NCBI RefSeq assembly: GCF_006442975.2
Contig: NZ_CP083954.1
Coordinates: 3,665,501-3,729,500, forward strand
Source: Mesorhizobium sp. B2-1-1
GTDB lineage: Bacteria; Pseudomonadota; Alphaproteobacteria; Rhizobiales; Rhizobiaceae
Reading direction: 5' to 3'
Length of the DNA: 64,000 bases
In this document: piece after piece, positions 8,460 to 15,610 of the stretch
How the letters are laid out: each line of letters begins with the position of its first letter
Position numbering within the stretch: position 1 is the first letter of the stretch
Program-made: the position numbers and the translations under genes
The notes under the pieces: model-generated
The model's input: only the letters and a program-made list of their open reading frames with translations
What the model was told of the DNA's origin: nothing
Databases searched by the model: none

Positions 8460-8625
8460 GCATACCCCCCGTGAAGCTCCGCTGTAATCAGCCATCAAAG
8501 GTGCATTGGCGCAAGGGCGGGCACATCTCACGCCGCAGGCTCGGCATTTTCAGATGGGACCGGTGATCATTGCCGGGAGGGATCGTAGAACGGGTTGCCC
8601 GTCCCGCAGGTTTCCCCTGACGAAG

Positions 8626-8883
8626 CTATCTGGGTTCGGCTGTCACCGGATCATAGGTGATTTCGACCTTCGCCTTGTCGGCGGTGTAGTAGGTGACGGT
8701 ATAGGCGCCATCATCCCAGTCGACCTCCTTGACATAGCGGAAGCCATCGCGCTGCTCGACCTTGGCGATGATGTCGGACAATTTCTTGGCATTGGGCGGC
8801 GGCAGCGGTTTTTCGTCGGCCGCCAGAACCGGGCCGGAGCCGAGAAGAACGGCGACGCTTGTCGCCACGAGAAATCTGGTCAT
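8626..8883 (-). CDS. Small secreted PepSY-like protein
   Basis: 85 residues: a Sec signal peptide (MTRFLVATSVAVLLGSGPVLA, cleaved before ADEK) followed by about 60 residues with the PepSY-like pattern KLSDIIAKVEQRDGFRYVKEVDWDDGAYTVTYY. PepSY domains are often small periplasmic inhibitor or regulatory modules. The gene is monocistronic. A start at the ATG complementary to 8881-8883 follows a GAGGGAAAACC stretch. Likely periplasmic; partner unknown. Confidence 0.8.
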   Translation of the reverse strand: MTRFLVATSVAVLLGSGPVLAADEKPLPPPNAKKLSDIIAKVEQRDGFRYVKEVDWDDGAYTVTYYTADKAKVEITYDPVTAEPR

Positions 8884-8969
8884 GGTTTTCCCTCAAGTTT
8901 CGACAGGGGGGAAACTCAGTGATGGGGAGGTTTGTTCCCCAGGCGGGATGGATGGCCAGGCTATGCATC

Positions 8970-9197
8970 GGCTTTGTGACTGCCCTCGAGCAATTCCCGA
9001 TTTTCTTGCAATCAACCCCGCCGGCTTTGTCCCGGCGCTACAAGACGGCGAATGATCATGGTCGAATCGATCGCGATTCTCGAATACCTGCTCGCCCGCA
9101 CGGGCCGAGCCCGCTCGCCGTCGCCCCACATGATCCGGCTTTCGTCGCCTACCTGCAATTTTTCGGAGGGCTTCTCAACCCCCACGCGTCAGGCTGA
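8970..9197 (+). pseudogene. Remnant of a glutathione S-transferase gene
   Basis: Three short reading-frame pieces read on as one protein if frameshifts are allowed: PDFLAINPAGFVPALQDGE up to a stop at 9053-9055, then MVESIAILEYLLARTG in the next frame (from about 9058), then SPLAVAPHDPAFVAYLQFF in a third (from about 9108). Together these give the N-terminal thioredoxin-like domain of a GST, including the glutathione-contacting VP and ES(I)AIL segments. No start codon with a proper N-terminus and no C-terminal helical domain remain. It is a non-functional fossil. Confidence 0.75.
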
Positions 9198-9362
9198 CCG
9201 CTTAAGCTCTGCCACCTGCACACCCAGCCGGAACGCCTGACCGTCGGCGTATGAGCGCGCATAGCTTTCGGCTGAGAATGGGACGGTGGTGGTGACGCCA
9301 TTGACGGTCACGCGAACCGACCACGACTTTTCCCTGACGATTTCAACGGCGTGTTCTGCCAT
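9189..9362 (-). CDS. Small conserved-looking protein, 57 residues
   Basis: From the ATG at 9362, preceded by GGGGGAGAAC, the frame gives MAEHAVEIVREKSWSVRVTV and ends VQVAELKRSA. A longer frame up to 9536 lacks a ribosome-binding site and has atypical composition. The pattern (short beta-strands, then SYARSYADGQAFRLGV) looks like a soluble small protein. Function unknown. The region 9363-9558 upstream has no other gene. Confidence 0.6.
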   Translation of the reverse strand: MAEHAVEIVREKSWSVRVTVNGVTTTVPFSAESYARSYADGQAFRLGVQVAELKRSA

Positions 9363-9558
9363 GTTCTCCCCCGAGAATCTGACGTTGAGGAAGCTACCAT
9401 AGCGTCGCCCAACTGATTTGCATACAAACAAACCGACAGATGGTGACGGAAACCCAAAATCAATAAGGGCGAGGCGCCAAGCTGTTTGGCCTACGCGCCA
9501 GTAGCTTTTTTGGACAAAGTGGAGGGGCCTAGTCATCCAACAAATCAGTTTAGTTGGA

Positions 9559-9633
9559 TGGTGGGCGATGCAGGGATTGAACCTGCGACCCCACCCGTGT
9601 GAAGGGTGTGCTCTCCCGCTGAGCTAATCGCCC
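9559..9633 (-). tRNA. tRNA-Val (anticodon CAC)
   Basis: Reading the minus strand, the sequence starts GGGCGATTAGCTCAG and ends ATCGCCCACCA with the CCA encoded. The acceptor stem pairs GGGCGAT with ATCGCCC. The anticodon arm is CACCC-TTCACAC-GGGTG, giving CAC for codon GUG. The T loop GTTCAATCC is canonical. Length is 75 with CCA. Confidence 0.96.
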
Positions 9634-9755
9634 GCTCGTTGCCCGAAGGCCAAGCGAGCCGCGATATAAGGGAGGGCGGTGCGGGAAGTCAAGGCGGTGT
9701 CCGGCGTTCTCACAAGGGGCAATCGCTTCAGGTTTCGTCATACTCTTTCAAGCGC

Positions 9756-9935
9756 CGGCGCCGCCCCTCACCTGCCTGCCGGCATCCTCTCCCCGTATAG
9801 ACGGGGAGAGGGGGCTGTGTCGCCGTTTTCGCCAATTTTTAACGTTGCAATGGAGGCGCCAGCGTTCCGGCCAGACCCTTCTCCTCGTCTCTGTGCGGGG
9901 AGAAATGCCCGGCAGGGCGATGAGGGGCGGCGCCG
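9756..9935. repeat. Rhizobial intergenic mosaic (RIME-like) palindromic element
   Basis: About 180 bases bounded by inverted ends: GGCGCCGCCCCTCA (9757-9770) and TGAGGGGCGGCGCC (9921-9934). Inside each end lie further matching pieces (GCCTGCCGGCAT against ATGCCCGGCAGGGC) and the CTCTCCCC/GGGGAGA pair. This is the architecture of the non-coding repeat family found many times in rhizobial genomes between genes. It fills most of the 375-base gap between tRNA-Val and gph, where no gene is seen. Confidence 0.75.
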
Positions 9936-10008
9936 ACTTCGATCATTAGAGGCATCCGCCGCAAACAGGAAACTGTCATTGAACCTGTCCCGGCCGCCCG
10001 CTATCCGT

Positions 10009-10692
10009 TCAATGTTGCGCCGCGGCGATCAGCCGCTCAGCTAGGTCCAGCGTCAGCGCGTCGAAATGCGAGATTACCGCCGAGGGCTCGAACTCGCGCA
10101 CGTGGCGGTCGGTGTAGCCGAAGTCGACGGCCACCACTGGGATGCCGGCGGCTTTCGCGGTGTCGATGTCGGTCTGCGAATCGCCGACCATCAAAGCGCG
10201 GTGCGGGTCGCCGCCGGCGCGCTTGATGGTTTCGGTGAGGTGGCGCGGATCGGGTTTGCGGAAGGCGAAGGTATCCTGTCCGGCAATCGCCGCGAAGTGT
10301 TTGGTCAGGCCGAGCGCCTCGATCAGCGCCAGCGAGTTGGCCTCGTATTTGTTGGTGCAGACGGCCAGGAGGTAGCCGGCCTTCTCGAAGCGGGCGATCG
10401 CCTCGAGGACGCCGGGGTAGGGGCGGGACTTGCCGGGAATGTTGAGGGTGTAGTGGTCGAGGAACAGTTTCAGCAGCCGGTCGTGTTCGGCGACATCGAG
10501 CGACCGTTGCTGCGCGGCGTGCGCCCGTTCGATCATCACGCGGCCGCCATGGCCGACGAAGCGCCTGAAGCCGGCTTCGTCGACGGCCGCGAGCGCGCTG
10601 GCGGCAAGGCTGTGGTTCAGGCTGTCGAGCAAATCCGGTGCTGTGTCGATCAGCGTACCGTCGAGGTCAAACACGATGATCGGGCGGGTCAT
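10009..10692 (-). CDS. gph: Phosphoglycolate phosphatase, HAD family
   Basis: 227 residues. HAD motif I is DFDLDGT type with Asp9 as nucleophile and Asp11 as acid/base (IVFDLDGTLID); motif II is the Thr in VCTNKYEANS; motif III Lys in FAFRKPDPRH; motif IV GDSQTDIDTAKAAG. This is the Gph pattern, an enzyme that removes phosphate from 2-phosphoglycolate made by DNA repair or by Rubisco oxygenation. Other HAD phosphatases of this size cannot be fully excluded. The start ATG overlaps no neighbour; rpiA lies divergently upstream, as is common in rhizobia. Confidence 0.9.
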   Translation of the reverse strand: MTRPIIVFDLDGTLIDTAPDLLDSLNHSLAASALAAVDEAGFRRFVGHGGRVMIERAHAAQQRSLDVAEHDRLLKLFLDHYTLNIPGKSRPYPGVLEAIARFEKAGYLLAVCTNKYEANSLALIEALGLTKHFAAIAGQDTFAFRKPDPRHLTETIKRAGGDPHRALMVGDSQTDIDTAKAAGIPVVAVDFGYTDRHVREFEPSAVISHFDALTLDLAERLIAAAQH

Positions 10693-10822
10693 GATCCATC
10701 CTGGGCAGTTTATGCAATGGGCAGGCGATAAAGGCTGCGGCGCGTCAAGGCAAGCGCCGGGCAGGCTCGTTCAGGCAAGCAAGCTCCCCGGACCGGGCAT
10801 TCGCGACGAACCGCCAGCCATG

Positions 10823-10846
10823 AAAAAACCCGCCAGTGCGGCGGGT
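10823..10846 (-). terminator. Intrinsic terminator on the minus strand upstream of gph
   Basis: Stem ACCCGCC (10828-10834) pairs with GGCGGGT (10840-10846) around loop AGTGC; on the minus strand six T follow (complement of 10823-10828). It points towards gph but precedes that gene. Confidence 0.75.
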
Positions 10847-10868
10847 CCCGGCGCAAATCTGCACCATA
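10823..10868 (-). ncRNA. Candidate very short RNA or attenuated leader between gph and rpiA
   Basis: On the minus strand a promoter-like pair (TTGACT, 18 bases, TACATA) is followed about 7 bases later by a roughly 45-base stretch that ends in a perfect intrinsic terminator (7-bp stem, loop, six T). The product would be either an independent RNA of about 45 bases or the attenuated leader of gph, whose start codon lies 130 bases further on. No known RNA family is recognised. This is a prediction from signals only. Confidence 0.4.
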
Positions 10869-10874
10869 GGCAAA

Positions 10875-10904
10875 TATGTAGCATAACTGCCTTCACCCAG
10901 TCAA
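10875..10904 (-). promoter_or_regulatory. Sigma-70-like promoter on the minus strand upstream of gph
   Basis: Complement of 10899-10904 reads TTGACT and complement of 10875-10880 reads TACATA, spacing 18. It is the best -35/-10 pair in the gph-rpiA gap and drives towards the terminator at 10823. Confidence 0.5.
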
Positions 10905-11079
10905 TGGCATATAAGAAAAAATTCCTATGAACGTTACTCGCGCATCGCTCGCTGGCCGCGCGGGCACACCATTGACGGGAGGCCGAACGTCATCAACCTA
11001 CGCCGCTGCAAGGGCTTTGACCGGACCGGCAAAAATGGTAGGAGCCGCAAACACCAGGTTCCGGGGCGGTAAAAGCGGC

Positions 11080-11775
11080 ATGGATGCAAGACAGTTGAAG
11101 GTCGAAGCCGCGCGGGCGGCCCTTGCCCATGTCACCGACGGCATGCGGCTCGGCATCGGCACCGGCACCACCGCCGACGAGTTCGTGCGGCTGCTTGCCG
11201 ACAAGGTGGCCACGGGCCTGACCATCATCGGCGTGCCAACGTCCGAGCGCACCGCCTCGCTGTGCCGCGAACTTGGCGTGCCGCTGTCGACGCTGGAAGA
11301 GACGCCGGAACTCGATCTCACCGTGGACGGCGCCGACGAAGTCGACCCCGCGCTGACGCTGATCAAGGGCGGCGGCGGCGCATTGCTGCGCGAGAAGATC
11401 GTCGCGGCGGCTTCCGCTCGCATGATCGTCATCGCCGACCGGTCCAAGATGGTCGAGACGCTCGGCCGTTTCCCATTGCCCATCGAGGTCAACCCATTCG
11501 GTCTGCGCGCAACCGAAATCGCGATCGGCAAGGCGGCTGCAAGGCTCGGCCTTTCCGGTCCGGTTACATTGAGGATGACGGGCGGCCAGGCTTTTGTTAC
11601 AGACGGCGGCCACTTTATCCTCGATGCATCTTTTGGCCGCATTCCGGATACAAGAGCGCTATCGAATGCTCTCCACGCCATTCCCGGCGTGGTCGAGCAC
11701 GGTCTTTTCATCGGGCTGGCGTCAGCGGCCATCATCGCCGGGGGCGATGGCATCCAAACCGTCCATGCCGCCTGA
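11080..11775 (+). CDS. rpiA: Ribose-5-phosphate isomerase A
   Basis: 231 residues from the ATG at 11080 ([18 protein letters not shown]); the open frame extends upstream but that part is not RpiA-like. Known active-site segments are present: [12 protein letters not shown], the DGADEVD loop, [14 protein letters not shown], and the C-terminal GVVEHGLF. The enzyme interconverts ribose 5-phosphate and ribulose 5-phosphate in the pentose phosphate pathway. A GGGGCGGTAAAAG stretch ahead of the ATG may serve as ribosome-binding site. The DUF2059 gene follows after 21 bases and may be cotranscribed. Confidence 0.96.
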   Translation: MDARQLKVEAARAALAHVTDGMRLGIGTGTTADEFVRLLADKVATGLTIIGVPTSERTASLCRELGVPLSTLEETPELDLTVDGADEVDPALTLIKGGGGALLREKIVAAASARMIVIADRSKMVETLGRFPLPIEVNPFGLRATEIAIGKAAARLGLSGPVTLRMTGGQAFVTDGGHFILDASFGRIPDTRALSNALHAIPGVVEHGLFIGLASAAIIAGGDGIQTVHAA

Positions 11776-11796
11776 AAACAGGGAGTTCTATCGACC

Positions 11797-12393
11797 ATGA
11801 TGTTGCATAACCGGGTTCGCCGCTTTTCCGTCCTTCTGGCGGCATCGGCCGTTTTGGCCTTCTCTTCGCCAGCGTTCTCGCAGGACGTCACGGAAGCGCA
11901 CCTGAAGGCGGCGCGTGCCGCGGTCACCGCGATCCATGCGACCGACCCGTTCGACAACATCCTGCCGCAAGCCGCCGCCGCCCTCGAATCGCAGCTCATC
12001 CAGAAGAACCCTGACATGCAGGAGCTGATCGCCAAGACGATCAGCGAGAAGGCCCTGGCGCTGGCCTCGCGCCGGGCCGACCTGGAGAAGGAAGCAGCCC
12101 TTGCCTATGCGAAGGTGTTTTCCGAACAGGAACTCAACGACATCGCGACCTTCTACAATTCGGACTCCGGCAAGAAGCTCCTCGAGAGCGGCCCGGCCGT
12201 GACGCGCGACCTGGTGAAAGCGGCCGATATCTGGCAGAACGGGCTTGCTCGTGACCTCGCCCAGCAGGTCGGCGAAACGTTGGCCGCGGCGGCCAAGGCG
12301 AAAGCGCCGGCAGCGCCTGCCGATGCGGCTGCGCCTGCGAATGGCGCCGCCCCCGCCGACGGGTCGGCCCCTGCCGACGACACGCAGAACTGA
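11797..12393 (+). CDS. Secreted DUF2059 protein
   Basis: 198 residues. A Sec signal peptide spans about residues 1-29 (cleavage after AFSQ region). The DUF2059 domain follows, with the conserved stretch KVFSEQELNDIATFYNSDSGKKLLESGP. The last 35 residues are a low-complexity Ala/Pro tail (repeats of PAPADAAAPANGAAP type), likely disordered. The family is periplasmic and of unknown function. It follows rpiA closely and is closed by a good terminator at 12429. The ATG at 11797 or the next one at 11800 could be used. Confidence 0.9.
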   Translation: MMLHNRVRRFSVLLAASAVLAFSSPAFSQDVTEAHLKAARAAVTAIHATDPFDNILPQAAAALESQLIQKNPDMQELIAKTISEKALALASRRADLEKEAALAYAKVFSEQELNDIATFYNSDSGKKLLESGPAVTRDLVKAADIWQNGLARDLAQQVGETLAAAAKAKAPAAPADAAAPANGAAPADGSAPADDTQN

Positions 12394-12428
12394 TCCTGCC
12401 ATTTCAAACGGCCCTGCGGCCATCTGTG

Positions 12429-12457
12429 AAGCCCGGCTCGTCCGGGCTTTTCTTTTT
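12429..12457 (+). terminator. Intrinsic terminator after the DUF2059 gene
   Basis: AAGCCCGG (12429-12436) pairs with CCGGGCTT (12442-12449) around CTCGT and is followed by TTCTTTTT. It separates the rpiA unit from glutathione reductase. Confidence 0.9.
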
Positions 12458-12511
12458 ATGCTTTGCGGCCTACCTGTCACTCACATTTTCCGAAGCTCAA
12501 GGAGCCGCGCA

Positions 12512-13903
12512 ATGGCCGGTTACGACTACGATCTTTTCGTTATCGGCGGCGGTTCGGGCGGGGTGAGGGCGGCGCGCGTCGCCGCAGCGCTCGGCAAGCG
12601 CGTCGGCATCGCCGAGGAATATCGCTTCGGCGGCACCTGCGTCATCAGAGGCTGCGTACCGAAGAAGCTCTATGTCTATGCTTCGCAATTTCCCGAGCAT
12701 TTCGCCGATGCCGCCGGCTATGGCTGGACGGTGCCGGAAGCCAGTTTCGACTGGCCCACGCTGGTCGCCAACAAGGACCGCGAGATCAGCCGTCTGGAGG
12801 CGATCTACAAGAGGAACGTCGAGGGCGCCGGCGGCGAGGCCTTTCACACGCGCGCCATGATCGTCGACCCGCATGTGGTGCATCTTCTGGACGAGGACCG
12901 TACCGTCACCGCCGACCAGATCCTGATCGCCACCGGCGGCCGTCCGGCGCCGCACCCGGCACTGCCCGGCCACGAATACTGCATCTTCTCCAACGAGGCC
13001 TTCGACCTCGAGCAGTTGCCCAAGTCGATCATGATCGAAGGCGGCGGCTATATCGCGGTCGAATTCGCCAACATCTTCCATGGCCTGGGCGTCGACACCA
13101 CGCTGGTCTATCGCGGCAAGGAGATCCTCAGTCGCTTCGATATGGACCTGCGGCGCATGCTGCACGAAACGATGGAGAAGAAGGGGATCAAGATCCTTTG
13201 CCATGCCGTCTCGGAATGGATCCGCAAACGGCCGGACGGCCGGCTCGACGCGTTGCTCACCGGCGGCCAGACGCTGACGGTCGACCAGGTGATGCTCGCC
13301 ATCGGCCGCATCCCCAACACCGAGAATATGGGACTGGAAGGCATCGGCATCGAGATGACCGCGACCGGCGCGATCCAGGTCGACGCGTACTCCCGCACCA
13401 ACATCGAAAACATCTGGGCGATCGGCGACGTCACCAATCGCGTGCAACTGACGCCGGTGGCGATCCACGAGGCGATGTGCTTCGTCGAGACCGCCTTCAA
13501 GGGCAACCCGACCGCGCCCGACCACGACACGATCGCCACCGCCGTGTTCTCGCAGCCGGAGATCGGCACGGTCGGCCTGTCGGAAGACGAGGCGGTCAAG
13601 CGCTTCCCCGACATCGAGATCTATCGCGCGGCATTCCGTCCGATGCGGCACACCTTGTCCGGCCGCGACGAAAAAATGCTGATGAAGCTGGTGGTCGATG
13701 GCGCGTCTAAGAAGGTACTCGGCGCGCACATATTGGGGCCGGATGCCGGCGAGATGGCGCAGCTTCTCGCCATTCCGCTGAAGGCCGGGCTGGTCAAGGA
13801 TGATTTCGACCGCACCATGGCCGTGCATCCGACGGCCGCGGAAGAGCTTGTGACCATGTACAAGCCGACTTACCGAGTGAAGGATGGCGAGCGCGTAGAC
13901 TGA
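12512..13903 (+). CDS. gor: Glutathione-disulfide reductase
   Basis: 463 residues from the ATG at 12512, which follows AAGGAG at 12499-12504. FAD-binding GGGSGGVRAA is near the start; the redox cysteines are Cys43 and Cys48 in GGTCVIRGCVPKK, the form typical of glutathione reductases. The NADPH-binding segment EGGGYIAVEFA and the C-terminal active-site region VHPTAAEELV with the catalytic His are present. It reduces GSSG with NADPH in the cytoplasm. Gene order after ribose isomerase is common in rhizobia. It ends facing mgtE. Confidence 0.95.
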   Translation: MAGYDYDLFVIGGGSGGVRAARVAAALGKRVGIAEEYRFGGTCVIRGCVPKKLYVYASQFPEHFADAAGYGWTVPEASFDWPTLVANKDREISRLEAIYKRNVEGAGGEAFHTRAMIVDPHVVHLLDEDRTVTADQILIATGGRPAPHPALPGHEYCIFSNEAFDLEQLPKSIMIEGGGYIAVEFANIFHGLGVDTTLVYRGKEILSRFDMDLRRMLHETMEKKGIKILCHAVSEWIRKRPDGRLDALLTGGQTLTVDQVMLAIGRIPNTENMGLEGIGIEMTATGAIQVDAYSRTNIENIWAIGDVTNRVQLTPVAIHEAMCFVETAFKGNPTAPDHDTIATAVFSQPEIGTVGLSEDEAVKRFPDIEIYRAAFRPMRHTLSGRDEKMLMKLVVDGASKKVLGAHILGPDAGEMAQLLAIPLKAGLVKDDFDRTMAVHPTAAEELVTMYKPTYRVKDGERVD

Positions 13904-13916
13904 CGGACAAACGCGC

Positions 13917-13937
13917 CGCGGCAAGGTGCTTGCCGCG
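13917..13937. terminator. Hairpin between convergent gor and mgtE
   Basis: CGCGGCAAG (13917-13925) pairs with CTTGCCGCG (13929-13937) around GTG. It lies in the 52-base gap between two convergent genes and could end transcription in either direction, though no T-run follows. Confidence 0.55.
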
Positions 13938-13955
13938 ACGCAGCTAGGAGAGCTG

Positions 13956-15320
13956 CTACAGCAACGTGCCGCGCAGGATCACCTGCGCCACCGAGAAATA
14001 GATGACAAGCCCGGTGACATCGACCAGCGTGGCGACAAATGGCGCCGACGCGCTGGCCGGGTCGAAGCCGATGCGTTTCAAGGCGAACGGCAACATCGAG
14101 CCCGACAGCGAGCCGAAGGTGACGATGCCGACCAATGCCGCTCCGACCGTCGCGGCGATCAACGGCCAGTGCGGGCCGTAGTCGTAGAAGTCGAAATACT
14201 GCCAGAGCGCGATGCGGCAGATGCCGACGACGCCGAGTATCGCCCCGAGCAGGAGGCCGGTGGGCAATTCGCGCAACGCCACCCGCCACCAGTCGCGCAG
14301 GCCGATCTCGCGCAACGCCAGCGCGCGTATGACCAGCGAGGTCGCCTGCGAGCCGGAATTGCCGCCGGAACTCATGATCAGCGGAATGAAGAGCGTCAGC
14401 ACGATCGCTTTTTCCAGCTCGCTCTCGTAGCTCTGCATCGCGTTGGCCGTCAGCATCTCGCTGATGAACAGCGCGCACAGCCAGCCGGCGCGCTTCTGGA
14501 TCATGGCGAGGAAGCTCATCTTCATGTAGGGCTCGTCGAGAGCCTCCATGCCGCCGAAGCGATGCACGTCCTCCGTCGTCTCCTCGATCATCGTGTCGAT
14601 GATGTCGTCGATGGTGACGATGCCGAGGATCTTGCCGTGATCGACGACGGGAACGGCGAGCAGATCGTATTTGGAAATCGTCTGCGCCAGGGTTTCGCGA
14701 TCGGTCAAAGGCGTGACGGTCACCGGCACGCGGTCCGGCGCCACCGACAGGATCGAATCGTCAGGCTCGCCGGTGATGAGCCGGCGCAGACCGGTCGAGC
14801 GCATGAGCAGATGCGTCTGGGGATCGACGATGTAGATGGCGTAGACGGTTTCGCGCGTCCGCTCGACCTTGCGGATGTAGTCGAGCGTGCGGCCGACGGT
14901 CCAGTCCGAGGGCACGCTGACGAACTCCGTCGTCATGATCGAAGCGGCACTGCCTTCGGGGTAACCGAGAATCGAGAGCAGGGTTGCGCGCAGCGGCGGC
15001 GCCAGCACGCCGAGCAGCTCGGAACGGGCGGGTTCGTCAAGATCGCGCAGGATGTCGGCAGCGCGATCGACCGACATGGCGGTAAGCAGCTTGCCCGCCT
15101 TGGCGCGAGGCAAGGCCTCCGCCAGCTCTGGCGCGCCCTCGAGCTCCGGCTGGTCGAAGATATCGACCAGCCGTTCGAACGGCACTTCGCAAAGCAGCTC
15201 GGTCGCCGTTTCGCGCGACTCGCGGTTGAGCGCTTCGACCACGTCTGCGACATGGTCGTTTGCAAGGATGCGGGCGATGGCGACGGCCTCGTCGTCCGCT
15301 ACGGGGGAAAAATCGTTCAT
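13956..15320 (-). CDS. mgtE: Magnesium transporter MgtE
   Basis: 454 residues, the normal length. Domains in order: MgtE N-domain (about 25-125), a pair of CBS domains (about 130-250, with STGLRRLITGE and VPVVDHGKILGIVTIDDIID), the plug helix, and five transmembrane helices (about 285-450) including the pore segment FIPLIMSSGGNSGSQA. The channel closes when the cytosolic domains bind Mg2+. It has a clear promoter 150 bases upstream and a leader with three hairpins, so expression may be controlled at RNA level. Start ATG follows AAGGAG. Confidence 0.95.
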   Translation of the reverse strand: MNDFSPVADDEAVAIARILANDHVADVVEALNRESRETATELLCEVPFERLVDIFDQPELEGAPELAEALPRAKAGKLLTAMSVDRAADILRDLDEPARSELLGVLAPPLRATLLSILGYPEGSAASIMTTEFVSVPSDWTVGRTLDYIRKVERTRETVYAIYIVDPQTHLLMRSTGLRRLITGEPDDSILSVAPDRVPVTVTPLTDRETLAQTISKYDLLAVPVVDHGKILGIVTIDDIIDTMIEETTEDVHRFGGMEALDEPYMKMSFLAMIQKRAGWLCALFISEMLTANAMQSYESELEKAIVLTLFIPLIMSSGGNSGSQATSLVIRALALREIGLRDWWRVALRELPTGLLLGAILGVVGICRIALWQYFDFYDYGPHWPLIAATVGAALVGIVTFGSLSGSMLPFALKRIGFDPASASAPFVATLVDVTGLVIYFSVAQVILRGTLL

Positions 15321-15460
15321 GGTTCACTCCTTGCCGTCCGGCAAGACGTGAACCGTCGAGGTCACGTCAGGGCGGACGGCGGTTGCGTTCGACTGTGACT
15401 GTCGCCAGGCATGGCGCGGTGACCTTTCCGCTCGCGGGTTCGAGTTTGATGTCTGCGAGC
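15321..15460 (-). promoter_or_regulatory. mgtE: Structured 5' leader of mgtE
   Basis: On the minus strand the leader can form three hairpins: CCGCTCGC with GCGAGCGG (19-base loop), GACGTGA with TCACGTC, and TTGCC with GGCAA directly ahead of the AAGGAG ribosome-binding site. No long U-run follows any of them. The shape suggests control of translation start, perhaps by Mg2+, but it does not match the M-box consensus as I know it. This is inference. Confidence 0.4.
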
Positions 15461-15466
15461 GGGCGC

Positions 15467-15494
15467 AACATAGGAGCTCGCCTTGCCCTGTCAA
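15467..15494 (-). promoter_or_regulatory. mgtE: Sigma-70 promoter of mgtE
   Basis: The complement of 15489-15494 is TTGACA and of 15467-15472 is TATGTT, spaced by 16 bases. This is a strong match and places the start of transcription near 15460, giving a leader of about 140 bases. Confidence 0.7.
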
Positions 15495-15610
15495 TCGAAG
15501 TGATCGAGGAAAATGCGGGCAACATGCCCCAGTCGCGAGACTGTGATCGCTGAAGCGTATCGCGCCGAAACGGTAAAATGGCTGGACGGCCTATGCCGCG
15601 GCGAGTCCGG

